DNA from: Pseudosulfitobacter pseudonitzschiae
Lineage (GTDB): Bacteria; Pseudomonadota; Alphaproteobacteria; Rhodobacterales; Rhodobacteraceae
Direction: 5' to 3'
Assembly (NCBI RefSeq): GCF_900129395.1
Contig: NZ_FQVP01000002.1
Location: 496,001 to 560,000, forward strand
Length of the DNA stretch: 64,000 nt
The position numbers and the translations under genes are program-made. Position 1 is the stretch's first letter. Each line of letters begins with the position of its first letter. This document shows positions 1 to 7,760 of this stretch, in pieces. The notes under the pieces are model-generated. The model was not told the origin of the DNA, did not search any database, and saw only the letters and a program-made list of their open reading frames with translations.

Positions 1-20
1 AGAAGCGGACGTTCTGAACC

Positions 21-716
21 ATGCTTGGTGAAATCCGGCGCACGCTCAAGTCCGAAGGGTTGGCTGTCCATCCCATCAAGACGCGTGCGTTCTATCTGAA
101 AGGATACGGATTTTCCCCCGATGTCGTGTTTGACGTCGGGGTGCATGACGGCACGCCGTGGCTGTACAAATCCTTTGCCGATGCGCGCTTTGTGCTGATC
201 GACCCGCAGGCAGATTGCGGTGAGGTGGTGCGCGCGTCGGGGCAGCTTGACGATTTCGACTTTCACGCCGTGGCGCTGGGCGCCGAGACGGGCACCGCGA
301 CCTTGAACGTGCCCGAAACGGCACCGGGCAAAGGCGGGGCGATGGCGTCGTTGATGGAGCGGACGGACAATCTGGCCGCCACCTTCAACAAGGTCGAAAC
401 CTATGACGTGCCGGTCAAGCGGCTGGACGACGTGGCGGCCGAATATGACGGCCGCGTCGGGCTGAAGGTCGATACCGAAGGGTTTGAAACTGCGGTTCTT
501 GCAGGCGGGCCCGATACCCTGAAACGTTGCGAATTCGTGATACTGGAGTTGAGTGTGACCGAACGGTTTACCCAATCGACCCCGCCCTCTGCGGCCATTG
601 CGCTGCTGGCGGATGCGGGACTGGAACTGCGCGATATTCTTGCCATCGCGGACGGTCCCGGCAAACGCGCGCAGCCGCGGCACATGGACGTGATGTTCAC
701 GCGGTGGGCGGCATGA
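21..716 (+). CDS. FkbM-family methyltransferase
   Basis: Probable SAM-dependent O-methyltransferase of the FkbM family, 231 aa. A SAM-binding region begins near residue 35 (VVFDVGVHDG) and continues through an acidic FVLIDPQ strand; LKVDTEGFE and the following VILELSV strand are typical of FkbM proteins. The substrate cannot be read from sequence. The start lies 3 bases after a TGA that closes a frame ending K-R-T-F, which could be the end of sdhA. The stop overlaps the next gene's start (ATGA), so the gene appears to be in the succinate dehydrogenase operon, an unusual place for it. Confidence 0.8.
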   Translation: MLGEIRRTLKSEGLAVHPIKTRAFYLKGYGFSPDVVFDVGVHDGTPWLYKSFADARFVLIDPQADCGEVVRASGQLDDFDFHAVALGAETGTATLNVPETAPGKGGAMASLMERTDNLAATFNKVETYDVPVKRLDDVAAEYDGRVGLKVDTEGFETAVLAGGPDTLKRCEFVILELSVTERFTQSTPPSAAIALLADAGLELRDILAIADGPGKRAQPRHMDVMFTRWAA

Positions 717-1039
717 AGGCGCTGTTGATCGTATCGCTGCTGACGCTGACGGCCTGCGCCGAAACCACCCAGGCGGTGGACGGCGTGGCGCGCCGCTCGG
801 CCAAGGCGGCTGTGGCCGAAACCTTTGCCACCCGCTTTCCCATGGTGCCCAAGGCTGCCGTGACGCCGTTTTCCGACTGTGTCATCGACAACGCCTCGGC
901 CCGTGAAATCGGCGAATTCGCCAAGGACGCCGTGATTGGCGTCAGTGAGACAACCGTTGCGCTGGTTCGAAGTGTGATCGAACGGCCAGAAACACAATCA
1001 TGCATCACCAAGGCAGGCCTTGCGGCCCTGACCGCGTAA
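713..1039 (+). CDS. small lipoprotein between methyltransferase and sdhB
   Basis: A 108-aa predicted lipoprotein. The N-terminus is a short hydrophobic signal ending in a lipobox (LTLTAC, acylated Cys15), followed by a mostly helical, Ala/Val-rich domain with two more cysteines. The start overlaps the upstream stop as ATGA, and sdhB follows after 12 bases, so co-transcription is likely. I do not recognise a functional family. It is probably anchored to a periplasm-facing membrane. A small lipoprotein next to sdhB recurs in related bacteria as far as I recall, but no role can be assigned. Confidence 0.75.
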   Translation: MKALLIVSLLTLTACAETTQAVDGVARRSAKAAVAETFATRFPMVPKAAVTPFSDCVIDNASAREIGEFAKDAVIGVSETTVALVRSVIERPETQSCITKAGLAALTA

Positions 1040-1051
1040 AGGAGACACCAG

Positions 1052-1831
1052 ATGGTTCAACTGACGCTTCCCAAGAACAGCCGGATCAAGACCGGTAAGA
1101 CATGGCCCAAGCCCGAAGGTGCCACCAACCTGCGCAAGTTCCAGATTTACCGCTGGAACCCCGACGACGGGAAGAACCCGCAGGTCGACACCTATTGGAT
1201 TGATCTGGATTCCTGTGGTCCGATGATCCTGGACGCGCTGATCAAGATCAAGAACGAGATCGACCCGACGCTGACCTTCCGCCGGTCCTGCCGCGAGGGG
1301 ATTTGCGGGTCCTGTGCGATGAACATCGACGGCATCAACACGCTGGCCTGCATTTATGGCATGGACGAGATCAAGGGCGACGTGAAGATCTATCCGCTGC
1401 CGCACATGCCGGTGGTCAAGGATCTGATCCCCGACCTCACGCATTTTTATGCCCAGCACGCATCGGTCATGCCGTGGCTGGAAACCAAGACCAACCGCCC
1501 CGCGAAAGAGTGGAAGCAGTCGGTCGAGGATCGCGAAAAGCTGGACGGCCTGTACGAATGCGTCATGTGCGCCTGCTGCTCGACATCCTGCCCCAGCTAC
1601 TGGTGGAACGGCGACCGTTACCTTGGGCCAGCCGCGTTGCTGCACGCCTATCGCTGGATCATCGACAGCCGTGATGAGGCAACAGGCGAGCGCTTGGACG
1701 ACCTTGAAGACCCCTTCAAGCTGTACCGCTGCCACACCATCATGAACTGCGCCAAGACATGCCCCAAGGGCCTGAACCCGGCCGCAGCGATTGCCAACAT
1801 CAAGAAAATGATGGTCGAACGCGCCGTTTGA
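1052..1831 (+). CDS. sdhB: succinate dehydrogenase iron-sulfur subunit
   Basis: Iron-sulfur subunit of respiratory complex II; it carries electrons from the SdhA flavin to membrane quinone. 259 aa, full length. All three cluster motifs are intact: [2Fe-2S] Cys80/85/88/100 ([10 protein letters not shown]), [4Fe-4S] [12 protein letters not shown] (170-181) and [3Fe-4S] [12 protein letters not shown] (227-238). A strong Shine-Dalgarno (AAAGGAG) lies 8 bases before the ATG. A perfect hairpin terminator follows, so sdhB is the last gene of its transcript. Confidence 0.98.
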   Translation: MVQLTLPKNSRIKTGKTWPKPEGATNLRKFQIYRWNPDDGKNPQVDTYWIDLDSCGPMILDALIKIKNEIDPTLTFRRSCREGICGSCAMNIDGINTLACIYGMDEIKGDVKIYPLPHMPVVKDLIPDLTHFYAQHASVMPWLETKTNRPAKEWKQSVEDREKLDGLYECVMCACCSTSCPSYWWNGDRYLGPAALLHAYRWIIDSRDEATGERLDDLEDPFKLYRCHTIMNCAKTCPKGLNPAAAIANIKKMMVERAV

Positions 1832-1840
1832 TCCATCCGT

Positions 1841-1868
1841 GGCGCGCCCTTCACGGGGCGCGCCCTTT
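1841..1868 (+). terminator. terminator after sdhB
   Basis: Perfect 9-bp stem (GGCGCGCCC / GGGCGCGCC) with a 6-base loop, followed by CTTT. It starts 9 bases after the sdhB stop. The T-run is short, but stem strength and position fit an intrinsic terminator. Confidence 0.7.
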
Positions 1869-1892
1869 GCCCTCTGACCCGAGGTTGCACCT

Positions 1893-2738
1893 GTGCCCAA
1901 TCCCCCAGACGATGCCGACGCCCGCCGTGCCATAGCGCCGGTGATCTGCTATCCGGTCGAAACCCTGCCGCAGCCTGACATGGCACTGTATTCAAGTGCG
2001 CGCGCGAGCATGACCAAGGTGGATGCGGTGACCGTGCCGCCGCGCGATGCCGCGACCTTTACCGTGCCCGCTGGCCACATCTTTCGTATTTCATCGGTGG
2101 AGGGGCCGCAGGTTGGCGACCTGAACCTGTGGAACGCCCGTGACCTGTCCGAACGCTTTTATTCCGGCAAGACCCGCGCCCTGCACGGCACCCACATCAC
2201 CACCGGCGACCGCATGTGGTCCAGCTTTCCGGCGATGCGGCCCATGGCCACCGTGATCCACGACACGCTGGACTGGTATGGGATCGACAGTTTTGGCGGG
2301 TCAGTGCACGATGTGATCGGCACCCGCTGCGATCCCTATACGCATAACCTGCTGGCAGGTGGGCAATACCACCACTGTTGCCACTCGAACCTGACCCGCG
2401 CGCTGGCGGATCACATGGGCGTCGCGCCACAAGAGGCCGAGCCTCATGTGCACGATGTGCTGAACGTGTTCATGTGCACGGGCTTTACCCGCGACACCGG
2501 TCAGTATTTCATGAAAGCCAGCCCGGTCCGACCCGGCGACCACATCGACTTTTTCGCAGAGATTGACCTGTTGGGCGCGCTCAGCGCTTGTCCGGGCGGT
2601 GATTGTTCGTCGGAACATTCAAGCGACACTGCGCCGTGCTATCCCTTGCTCGTCGAAGTGTTCAAACCGGAATCCGGCGCGCTTGCGGACTGGCAAGCAC
2701 CCGAACCCAACGGCTATACCCGCACGCACGGCCGCTGA
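1893..2738 (+). CDS. DUF1989 / urea carboxylase-associated family protein
   Basis: A 281-aa DUF1989 protein starting at GTG. Family hallmarks are visible: VPAGHIFRI near residue 60, GDLNLW, the IGTRCDP Cys motif and a Cys/His cluster (YHHCCHSNL) that probably binds metal, plus PVRPGDHIDF and LSACPGGD. Paired DUF1989 proteins next to urea/guanidine carboxylase form carboxyguanidine deiminase; here there is one copy and no carboxylase, so its substrate is open. It stands alone between the sdhB terminator and convergent deoD. Confidence 0.8.
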   Translation: MPNPPDDADARRAIAPVICYPVETLPQPDMALYSSARASMTKVDAVTVPPRDAATFTVPAGHIFRISSVEGPQVGDLNLWNARDLSERFYSGKTRALHGTHITTGDRMWSSFPAMRPMATVIHDTLDWYGIDSFGGSVHDVIGTRCDPYTHNLLAGGQYHHCCHSNLTRALADHMGVAPQEAEPHVHDVLNVFMCTGFTRDTGQYFMKASPVRPGDHIDFFAEIDLLGALSACPGGDCSSEHSSDTAPCYPLLVEVFKPESGALADWQAPEPNGYTRTHGR

Positions 2739-2772
2739 GGCCCGAAGCACGCCCCTGTGGATGCTGATGTGG

Positions 2773-3477
2773 TCACGTAAAGGCCGCTTCAAGTGCAATC
2801 TCGACCATATCGCCAAAGGTCTTCTCGCGGTCTTCCGACGGCAAGGCCTCACCGGTCTGCAAATGGTCGCTGACGGTCAGCACTGCAAGCGCCCGTCGCC
2901 CGTGCCGCGCGGCCAGCGTGTACAGCTCGGCCGCCTCCATCTCGACGCCCAGAATTCCATGGCGGACCATCTGTTCGTCCAGATCGGGGCGCTCGGCATA
3001 GAAGACATCAGATGAGTAAATACCACCCACATGTGTCTTGGTCCCGCGCGCTTCGGCCGCTTTGACTGCCGCCGACAGCAGGCCGTAATCGGCGCAAGGT
3101 GCAAAGTTCAGCTCGCGGAAGATGCCGGATGAGGGTGAGGTGATGGTGCTGGCTGTCATCGCAACGATCACGTCACGGATGCCCACCTGTGGCTGCATCC
3201 CGCCACAGGACCCGATGCGGATCAGCGTTTGCGCGTTGTAATCGCGGATCAGCTCGTTGGCATAGATCGACAGCGAGGGCATTCCCATGCCTGACCCCTG
3301 GATCGTCACGCGGTTGCCCTTGTAAGTGCCGGTAAATCCCAGCATCCCGCGCACCTCGTTGACCAGTTCAGCCCCTTCCAGAAAGGTCTGGGCCGCCCAT
3401 TTGGCGCGGTAGGGATCACCCGGCATCAGCACGGTTTCAGCGATCTGGCCGGATTTGGCTCCGATATGGACGGTCAT
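2773..3477 (-). CDS. deoD: purine-nucleoside phosphorylase, DeoD type
   Basis: Phosphorolysis of purine (deoxy)nucleosides to free base and (deoxy)ribose-1-phosphate in the cytoplasm. 234 aa, the normal length of hexameric DeoD enzymes. Visible motifs: the GDPYRAKW phosphate-binding segment, [23 protein letters not shown], the [10 protein letters not shown] nucleoside-binding segment, and a SDHLQTGE stretch carrying the catalytic Asp. The ATG chosen has AGGAG 8 bases upstream; a longer start is less likely. It is single and converges on DUF1989. A nucleoside-type ABC importer elsewhere in the window could supply substrate. Confidence 0.95.
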   Translation of the reverse strand: MTVHIGAKSGQIAETVLMPGDPYRAKWAAQTFLEGAELVNEVRGMLGFTGTYKGNRVTIQGSGMGMPSLSIYANELIRDYNAQTLIRIGSCGGMQPQVGIRDVIVAMTASTITSPSSGIFRELNFAPCADYGLLSAAVKAAEARGTKTHVGGIYSSDVFYAERPDLDEQMVRHGILGVEMEAAELYTLAARHGRRALAVLTVSDHLQTGEALPSEDREKTFGDMVEIALEAAFT

Positions 3478-3571
3478 TGGGGGCTCCTGCAATGTATCCC
3501 GTCCAGATTGCCCGCATGGAGACGGTGGAGCAAGAGGACACGTTAGGGAAGCCAGGGTGTTGGAAAGTTCT

Positions 3572-3610
3572 GCAACGGCATTTTGCGGAGTACCCGGAAG
3601 ATGCCGTTGC
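3572..3610. repeat. 10-bp perfect inverted repeat downstream of the H-NS gene
   Basis: GCAACGGCAT and ATGCCGTTGC are separated by 19 bases, between the 3' end of the H-NS gene and the deoD start. It could form a stem-loop ending the H-NS transcript, but no T-run follows on the minus strand. It could instead be a protein-binding site or mRNA stabiliser. Confidence 0.4.
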
Positions 3611-3633
3611 TGAAAAGAAACGCTGCGGTCCGA

Positions 3634-3960
3634 TTAGATTTCCAGATCGGCGGGCGTTTTGCCGGATTCAAGCGCTTCGACGTACCACTTGGGCTGGCGG
3701 CCTTTGCCGGTCCATGTCTGGGAGGCGTCCGCCGGGTTCGCATATTTCGGCGTGGAGGGGCGTTTTGCTTTTCCGGCCTTTTTCGAACCTGCCGCTCCGG
3801 CCAGTTCATCCAAAGAGAAGCCGTATTCCGCAGCTGCTTTTTCGGCCGCTTTGAGTGCTTCGCGACGATCGCGGACCTGTGCGGTTTTGATCGCAGCTTT
3901 TACGTCAATCAACAATTTCTCCAGATCTTTGTGGGACATGGTGTTGAGATCAATATTCAT
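3634..3960 (-). CDS. H-NS family nucleoid-associated protein
   Basis: A 108-aa H-NS/HvrA-type DNA-binding protein. An N-terminal helical oligomerisation region (about 1-50, with a DRREAL stretch) is joined by a Lys-rich linker to the C-terminal DNA-binding domain, whose loop TWTGKGRQPKW (about 86-96) is the family signature. Such proteins bind AT-rich DNA and silence or tune genes; HvrA in Rhodobacter tunes photosynthesis and nitrogen genes. The ATG chosen has GGAAAGG just upstream. Monocistronic. Confidence 0.93.
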   Translation of the reverse strand: MNIDLNTMSHKDLEKLLIDVKAAIKTAQVRDRREALKAAEKAAAEYGFSLDELAGAAGSKKAGKAKRPSTPKYANPADASQTWTGKGRQPKWYVEALESGKTPADLEI

Positions 3961-4091
3961 TACTGTGCCTTTCCAAGTGCGTACAATACTGCATCGCGCA
4001 TAAATACGCATTTGGCAAGCATCTGAAATTGGGCGCACATTCTCCCAATTGTGAAAACGGATCTGAATTCCCGCATCCGGGGTAATTGACG

Positions 4092-6053
4092 CTATTCAGC
4101 GGCAACCGCTTTTGGATCTACCAAAGTAACGATATCTTTCATTATCGTATTCAATTCAAAGTCCTTTGGGGTATAGACCCGCGCCACGCCAAAGCCTTTC
4201 AGGCGTTTCGCGTCTTCGTCAGGAATAATTCCGCCGACGATGACGGGAATATGCCCCAGACCCGCATTGCGCATTCTTTCCATCAAATCCTCGACCAGCG
4301 GCACGTGGCTGCCGGAAAGAATGGACAGCCCGACAACATGGGCCTCTTGTTCAATTGCGGCATTCACAATTTCTTCGGGTGTCAGGCGGATGCCGTCATA
4401 GGTGATGTCCATGCCGCAGTCGCGGGCGCGGACGGCGATTTGTTCGGCCCCGTTGGAATGGCCGTCCAGACCGGGTTTGCCCACCAGGAACTTCAACCGG
4501 CGGCCCAGCTTGTCACTGACGGTATCGACGGCGGCGCGCAGGTCGTCCAGCCCTTCGGTCTTGTTCGACACAGAGGCTGAAACGCCCGTGGGCCCCCGGT
4601 ATTCGCCGAAGACGCTGCGCATCTGTGCGGCCCATTCGCCCGTCGTCACACCGGCACGGGCGGCGGTGATCGAGGCGGGCATGACGTTCTCGCCCGCCGC
4701 TGCCGCCGCGCGCAGATCGGCCAGTGCCGCGTCCACGGCGGCCTGATCACGATTGCTGCGCCATTCTTTCAGACGGTTGATCTGATCGGCTTCGGTGGCG
4801 GGGTCGACGGTCATAATCCCGCCATCTTCCGTCATCAGCGGCGACGGTTCGGTATTGGTGTATTTGTTCACCCCGACAACCACGGTTTCACCTGCTTCAA
4901 TACGGCTCAGGCGGTCCGAATTGGATTGGACCAGTTGCGCTTTCATATAGTCGATGGCGTCAATCGCCCCGCCCATGCCGTCCAGGTTGTCCAGTTCCGC
5001 GCGCGCTCCGGCTTTCAATTCTTCGACTTTGGCGTCGACCGCAGGGTTGCCATCAAACAGGTCGTCGAATTCCAAAAGGTCGGTTTCAAAGGCGAGGATC
5101 TGTTGCATACGCATCGACCATTGCTGATCCCAGGGGCGCGGCAGGCCAAGCGCTTCGTTCCACGCGGGCAATTGCACCGCGCGGGCGCGTGCCTTTTTCG
5201 AAAGGGTCACCGCCAGCATTTCGATCAGAATACGGTAAACGTTGTTTTCAGGTTGTTGTTCGGTCAACCCAAGAGAGTTGACCTGAACGCCATAACGGAA
5301 ACGTCGGTATTTCGCATCTTCGACCCCGTAACGGGTCGCACATATTTCGTCCCACAAATCGACAAAGGCGCGTATTTTGCACATTTCGGTCACAAATCGA
5401 ATTCCGGCATTTACGAAAAACGAAATACGCCCAACCAATACGGGAAAGTCTTCTGCCGGTACGCGGGGTTTCAATGCATCCAGAACGGCGGTGGCCGTGG
5501 CCAGCGCAAATGCCAATTCCTGCTCGGGCGTGGCACCCGCTTCTTGCAGGTGATAGGAACACACGTTCATCGGGTTCCATTTCGGCACGTTGGTGTAACA
5601 ATACTCGGCCACGTCCGCGATCATCTTCAGCGACGGGGCAGGCGGGCAGATATAGGTGCCGCGGCTGAGGTATTCCTTGATCAGGTCGTTTTGTACCGTG
5701 CCTTGCAGCCCCGCCACATCCGCGCCCTGTTCTTCGGCGACGGCGATATACAGCGCCAGCAGCCACGGGGCGGTCGCGTTGATCGTCATCGAGGTGTTCA
5801 TCTGCTCCAGGGGAATGTCCTGAAAAAGCGTCCGCATGTCGCCCAGGTGCGCCACAGGCACACCAACCTTGCCCACTTCGCCACGTGCCAGAATGTGATC
5901 GCTGTCATAGCCGGTCTGCGTCGGCAGATCGAATGCGACAGAGAGGCCGGTCTGGCCCTTTTCCAGATTCGACCGGTACAGCGCATTCGACGCCTTGGCG
6001 GTCGAATGGCCTGCGTAGGTACGGATAAGCCAGGGGCGATCTTTTTGTGTCAT
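4092..6053 (-). CDS. ecm: ethylmalonyl-CoA mutase
   Basis: Adenosylcobalamin-dependent conversion of (2R)-ethylmalonyl-CoA to (2S)-methylsuccinyl-CoA in the ethylmalonyl-CoA pathway. 653 aa, matching Ecm rather than the roughly 710-aa methylmalonyl-CoA mutase. The N-terminus (RPWLIRTYAGHSTAKASN) and SVAFDLPTQTGYDSDH are typical of Ecm. The C-terminal B12 domain has DxHxxG (DGHSNG, about residue 531), GLSILSGSH and VGGIIP. The start is set by this N-terminus and a GAGG upstream; longer frames are spurious. It lies close to ccr, and its G-protein chaperone meaB is in the same window. Confidence 0.95.
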   Translation of the reverse strand: MTQKDRPWLIRTYAGHSTAKASNALYRSNLEKGQTGLSVAFDLPTQTGYDSDHILARGEVGKVGVPVAHLGDMRTLFQDIPLEQMNTSMTINATAPWLLALYIAVAEEQGADVAGLQGTVQNDLIKEYLSRGTYICPPAPSLKMIADVAEYCYTNVPKWNPMNVCSYHLQEAGATPEQELAFALATATAVLDALKPRVPAEDFPVLVGRISFFVNAGIRFVTEMCKIRAFVDLWDEICATRYGVEDAKYRRFRYGVQVNSLGLTEQQPENNVYRILIEMLAVTLSKKARARAVQLPAWNEALGLPRPWDQQWSMRMQQILAFETDLLEFDDLFDGNPAVDAKVEELKAGARAELDNLDGMGGAIDAIDYMKAQLVQSNSDRLSRIEAGETVVVGVNKYTNTEPSPLMTEDGGIMTVDPATEADQINRLKEWRSNRDQAAVDAALADLRAAAAAGENVMPASITAARAGVTTGEWAAQMRSVFGEYRGPTGVSASVSNKTEGLDDLRAAVDTVSDKLGRRLKFLVGKPGLDGHSNGAEQIAVRARDCGMDITYDGIRLTPEEIVNAAIEQEAHVVGLSILSGSHVPLVEDLMERMRNAGLGHIPVIVGGIIPDEDAKRLKGFGVARVYTPKDFELNTIMKDIVTLVDPKAVAAE

Positions 6054-6078
6054 CGAAAGGCCTCGTGAATCTGTGTGG

Positions 6079-6091
6079 GCAATATTATTGC
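6079..6091 (-). promoter_or_regulatory. palindrome GCAATATTATTGC in the ecm leader
   Basis: Perfect AT-rich palindrome (6-bp arms around one base) just downstream of the predicted ecm transcription start and about 26 bases before the ATG. The ccr promoter carries the same first nine bases, GCAATATTA. The position fits a repressor operator; the protein is unknown. Confidence 0.45.
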
Positions 6092-6102
6092 GTTGTGACC
6101 TA

Positions 6103-6130
6103 GTTATACGAAACTTTCGGGTAGTGTCAA
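6103..6130 (-). promoter_or_regulatory. ecm: sigma70-type promoter of ecm
   Basis: On the minus strand a consensus -35 TTGACA is followed after 16 bases by TATAAC. Transcription would begin around 6096, placing the GCAATATTATTGC palindrome at roughly +6 to +18. Confidence 0.6.
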
Positions 6131-6258
6131 TTCGCTGCGTTGCGGCGTAAACGCATTTTCTGACCTTTGCACGATCAACATGCCGCCACGGCGCTGCGGT
6201 GTGCATCTTTGTGCAGTTGCTTGTTGTCCTCGGACCGATCCGGCTGCAAATGTGAGCC

Positions 6259-7623
6259 ATGACGCAAACCATCCAACTTCCGCTGTGGCTGTTCATCGTT
6301 ATCGTGTTGTTCGCAACTGTCACGGCGCTGAGCCATTTCCTGTTGCCTTCGGTGCGTTGGTTTTTCCGGCGCCGTTTGGAAAAGGCTGTTGCGCGGCTGA
6401 ACACGCGCCTGACGCGGCCGATCGAGCCGTTCAAGCTGGCGCGCCGCCACGACATGATTCAGCGGCTGGTCTATGACCCGCAGGTTACCGCAGCCATCGT
6501 GGACCACGCGCATACGGAAGGGGTTCCGGAAAACGTCGCCTTTGAACAGGCCAAACGCTATGCCCGCGAGATCGTGCCCAGCTTTTCCGCCTTTACCTAT
6601 TTTGGTGTCGGCATCCGGATCGCGCGGTTCCTGGCCAACACGGTTTATGACGTGCGCACCGGTTTGCTGAATGAAACCGCCCTTAAGAACGTGGCGCCGG
6701 ATGCGACGGTGATCTTTGTGATGAACCACCGGTCCAACATGGACTATGTTTTGGTCACCTATCTTGCCGCGCGTGCGTCCGCCTTGTCTTATGCGGTGGG
6801 CGAATGGGCGCGGGTCTGGCCGCTGAGCGTGTTGATCAAGTCGATGGGGGCCTATTTCATCCGTCGCAAATCCCGTGGAGCGCTCTATCGGCGGGTGCTG
6901 CAACGCTATGTTCAGATGGCCACCGCTGGCGGTGCGACACAGGCGATTTTCCCCGAAGGCGGGCTGTCGTTGACTGGACGCGTGATGCCACCCAAGCTGG
7001 GGCTGCTGTCCTATGTGGTCGAGGCGTGGGAGGAATCGGGCCGCGAGGTGGTCTTTGTCCCCGTGGCCATCAACTATGACCGGGTTCTGGAAGACCGTAT
7101 TCTGATTTCCGCCAACAACGAAGGCAGCCGCCGGTTCCGCGCGCGCATCTCGGTGATCCTGTTCTATATCCTGCGCAAGGGCTGGCTGCGGTTGTTCGGC
7201 AAGCAAATGCGCTTTGGCGAGGCGGCGGTGGTCTTTGGACAGCCAGTGGCCCTGTCCAGTTACGCGCCGAAGCCGGATATCGAGGTGCTGGGGGCCGATT
7301 TGATGCGCCGGATCGAAAGCGAGATGCCGCTGTCCTTTGTGCCGGTGCTGTCCCGTGTGATGCTGCGGGCCACGGCCCCGATGGATCACGATACACTGCA
7401 ACAGGCCATGCAGGCCGAGATACGCGCGGCCAAGACAAATGTTCTGGCGTCACGGGATTCGATCCGTAACATCAGCCTGAAAGCGGAAAAACACATGCTG
7501 TTGCGCGGGCTGATCATCGAAACAGACGGGACCTATGCGATGAATCCAGCGGAACGGGAGGTGTTGCAGTTCTATGCGAACTCGATCGAGCATTTTTACC
7601 CGGATGCTGCGCCTGCGTCCTGA
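6259..7623 (+). CDS. PlsB/PlsC-like phospholipid acyltransferase
   Basis: Membrane-bound acyltransferase of 454 aa, likely acylating (lyso)glycerophosphate for phospholipid synthesis. An N-terminal transmembrane helix spans about residues 9-29. The catalytic HX4D motif is His157/Asp162 (NHRSNMD), and the phosphate-binding FPEGG lies at 231-235. It is longer than PlsC (about 240 aa), and its C-terminal LQFYANSIEHF resembles the end of PlsB, so glycerol-3-phosphate acyltransferase is a real alternative. It lies between ecm and ccr; direct involvement in that pathway is not implied. Confidence 0.8.
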   Translation: MTQTIQLPLWLFIVIVLFATVTALSHFLLPSVRWFFRRRLEKAVARLNTRLTRPIEPFKLARRHDMIQRLVYDPQVTAAIVDHAHTEGVPENVAFEQAKRYAREIVPSFSAFTYFGVGIRIARFLANTVYDVRTGLLNETALKNVAPDATVIFVMNHRSNMDYVLVTYLAARASALSYAVGEWARVWPLSVLIKSMGAYFIRRKSRGALYRRVLQRYVQMATAGGATQAIFPEGGLSLTGRVMPPKLGLLSYVVEAWEESGREVVFVPVAINYDRVLEDRILISANNEGSRRFRARISVILFYILRKGWLRLFGKQMRFGEAAVVFGQPVALSSYAPKPDIEVLGADLMRRIESEMPLSFVPVLSRVMLRATAPMDHDTLQQAMQAEIRAAKTNVLASRDSIRNISLKAEKHMLLRGLIIETDGTYAMNPAEREVLQFYANSIEHFYPDAAPAS

Positions 7624-7672
7624 TTTTCTGCGCGCGCAAAGTCATAAAATTACAAAATACTGTCAAATGCGG

Positions 7673-7701
7673 TTGCAATATTACTCAGGTCTTAATATTT
7701 C
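7673..7701 (+). promoter_or_regulatory. ccr: candidate ccr promoter overlapping the shared GCAATATTA motif
   Basis: TTGCAA (-35) and TATTTC (-10) are 17 bases apart. The -35 overlaps GCAATATTA at 7675-7683, the nine bases also present in the ecm leader. The region is AT-rich relative to its surroundings. Low certainty for the -10. Confidence 0.4.
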
Positions 7702-7760
7702 ATCCTAAACCCGCCGCGATTCTGCACTGCGGCGTTTCATCTTTGGTTAAGGAGACTGGC

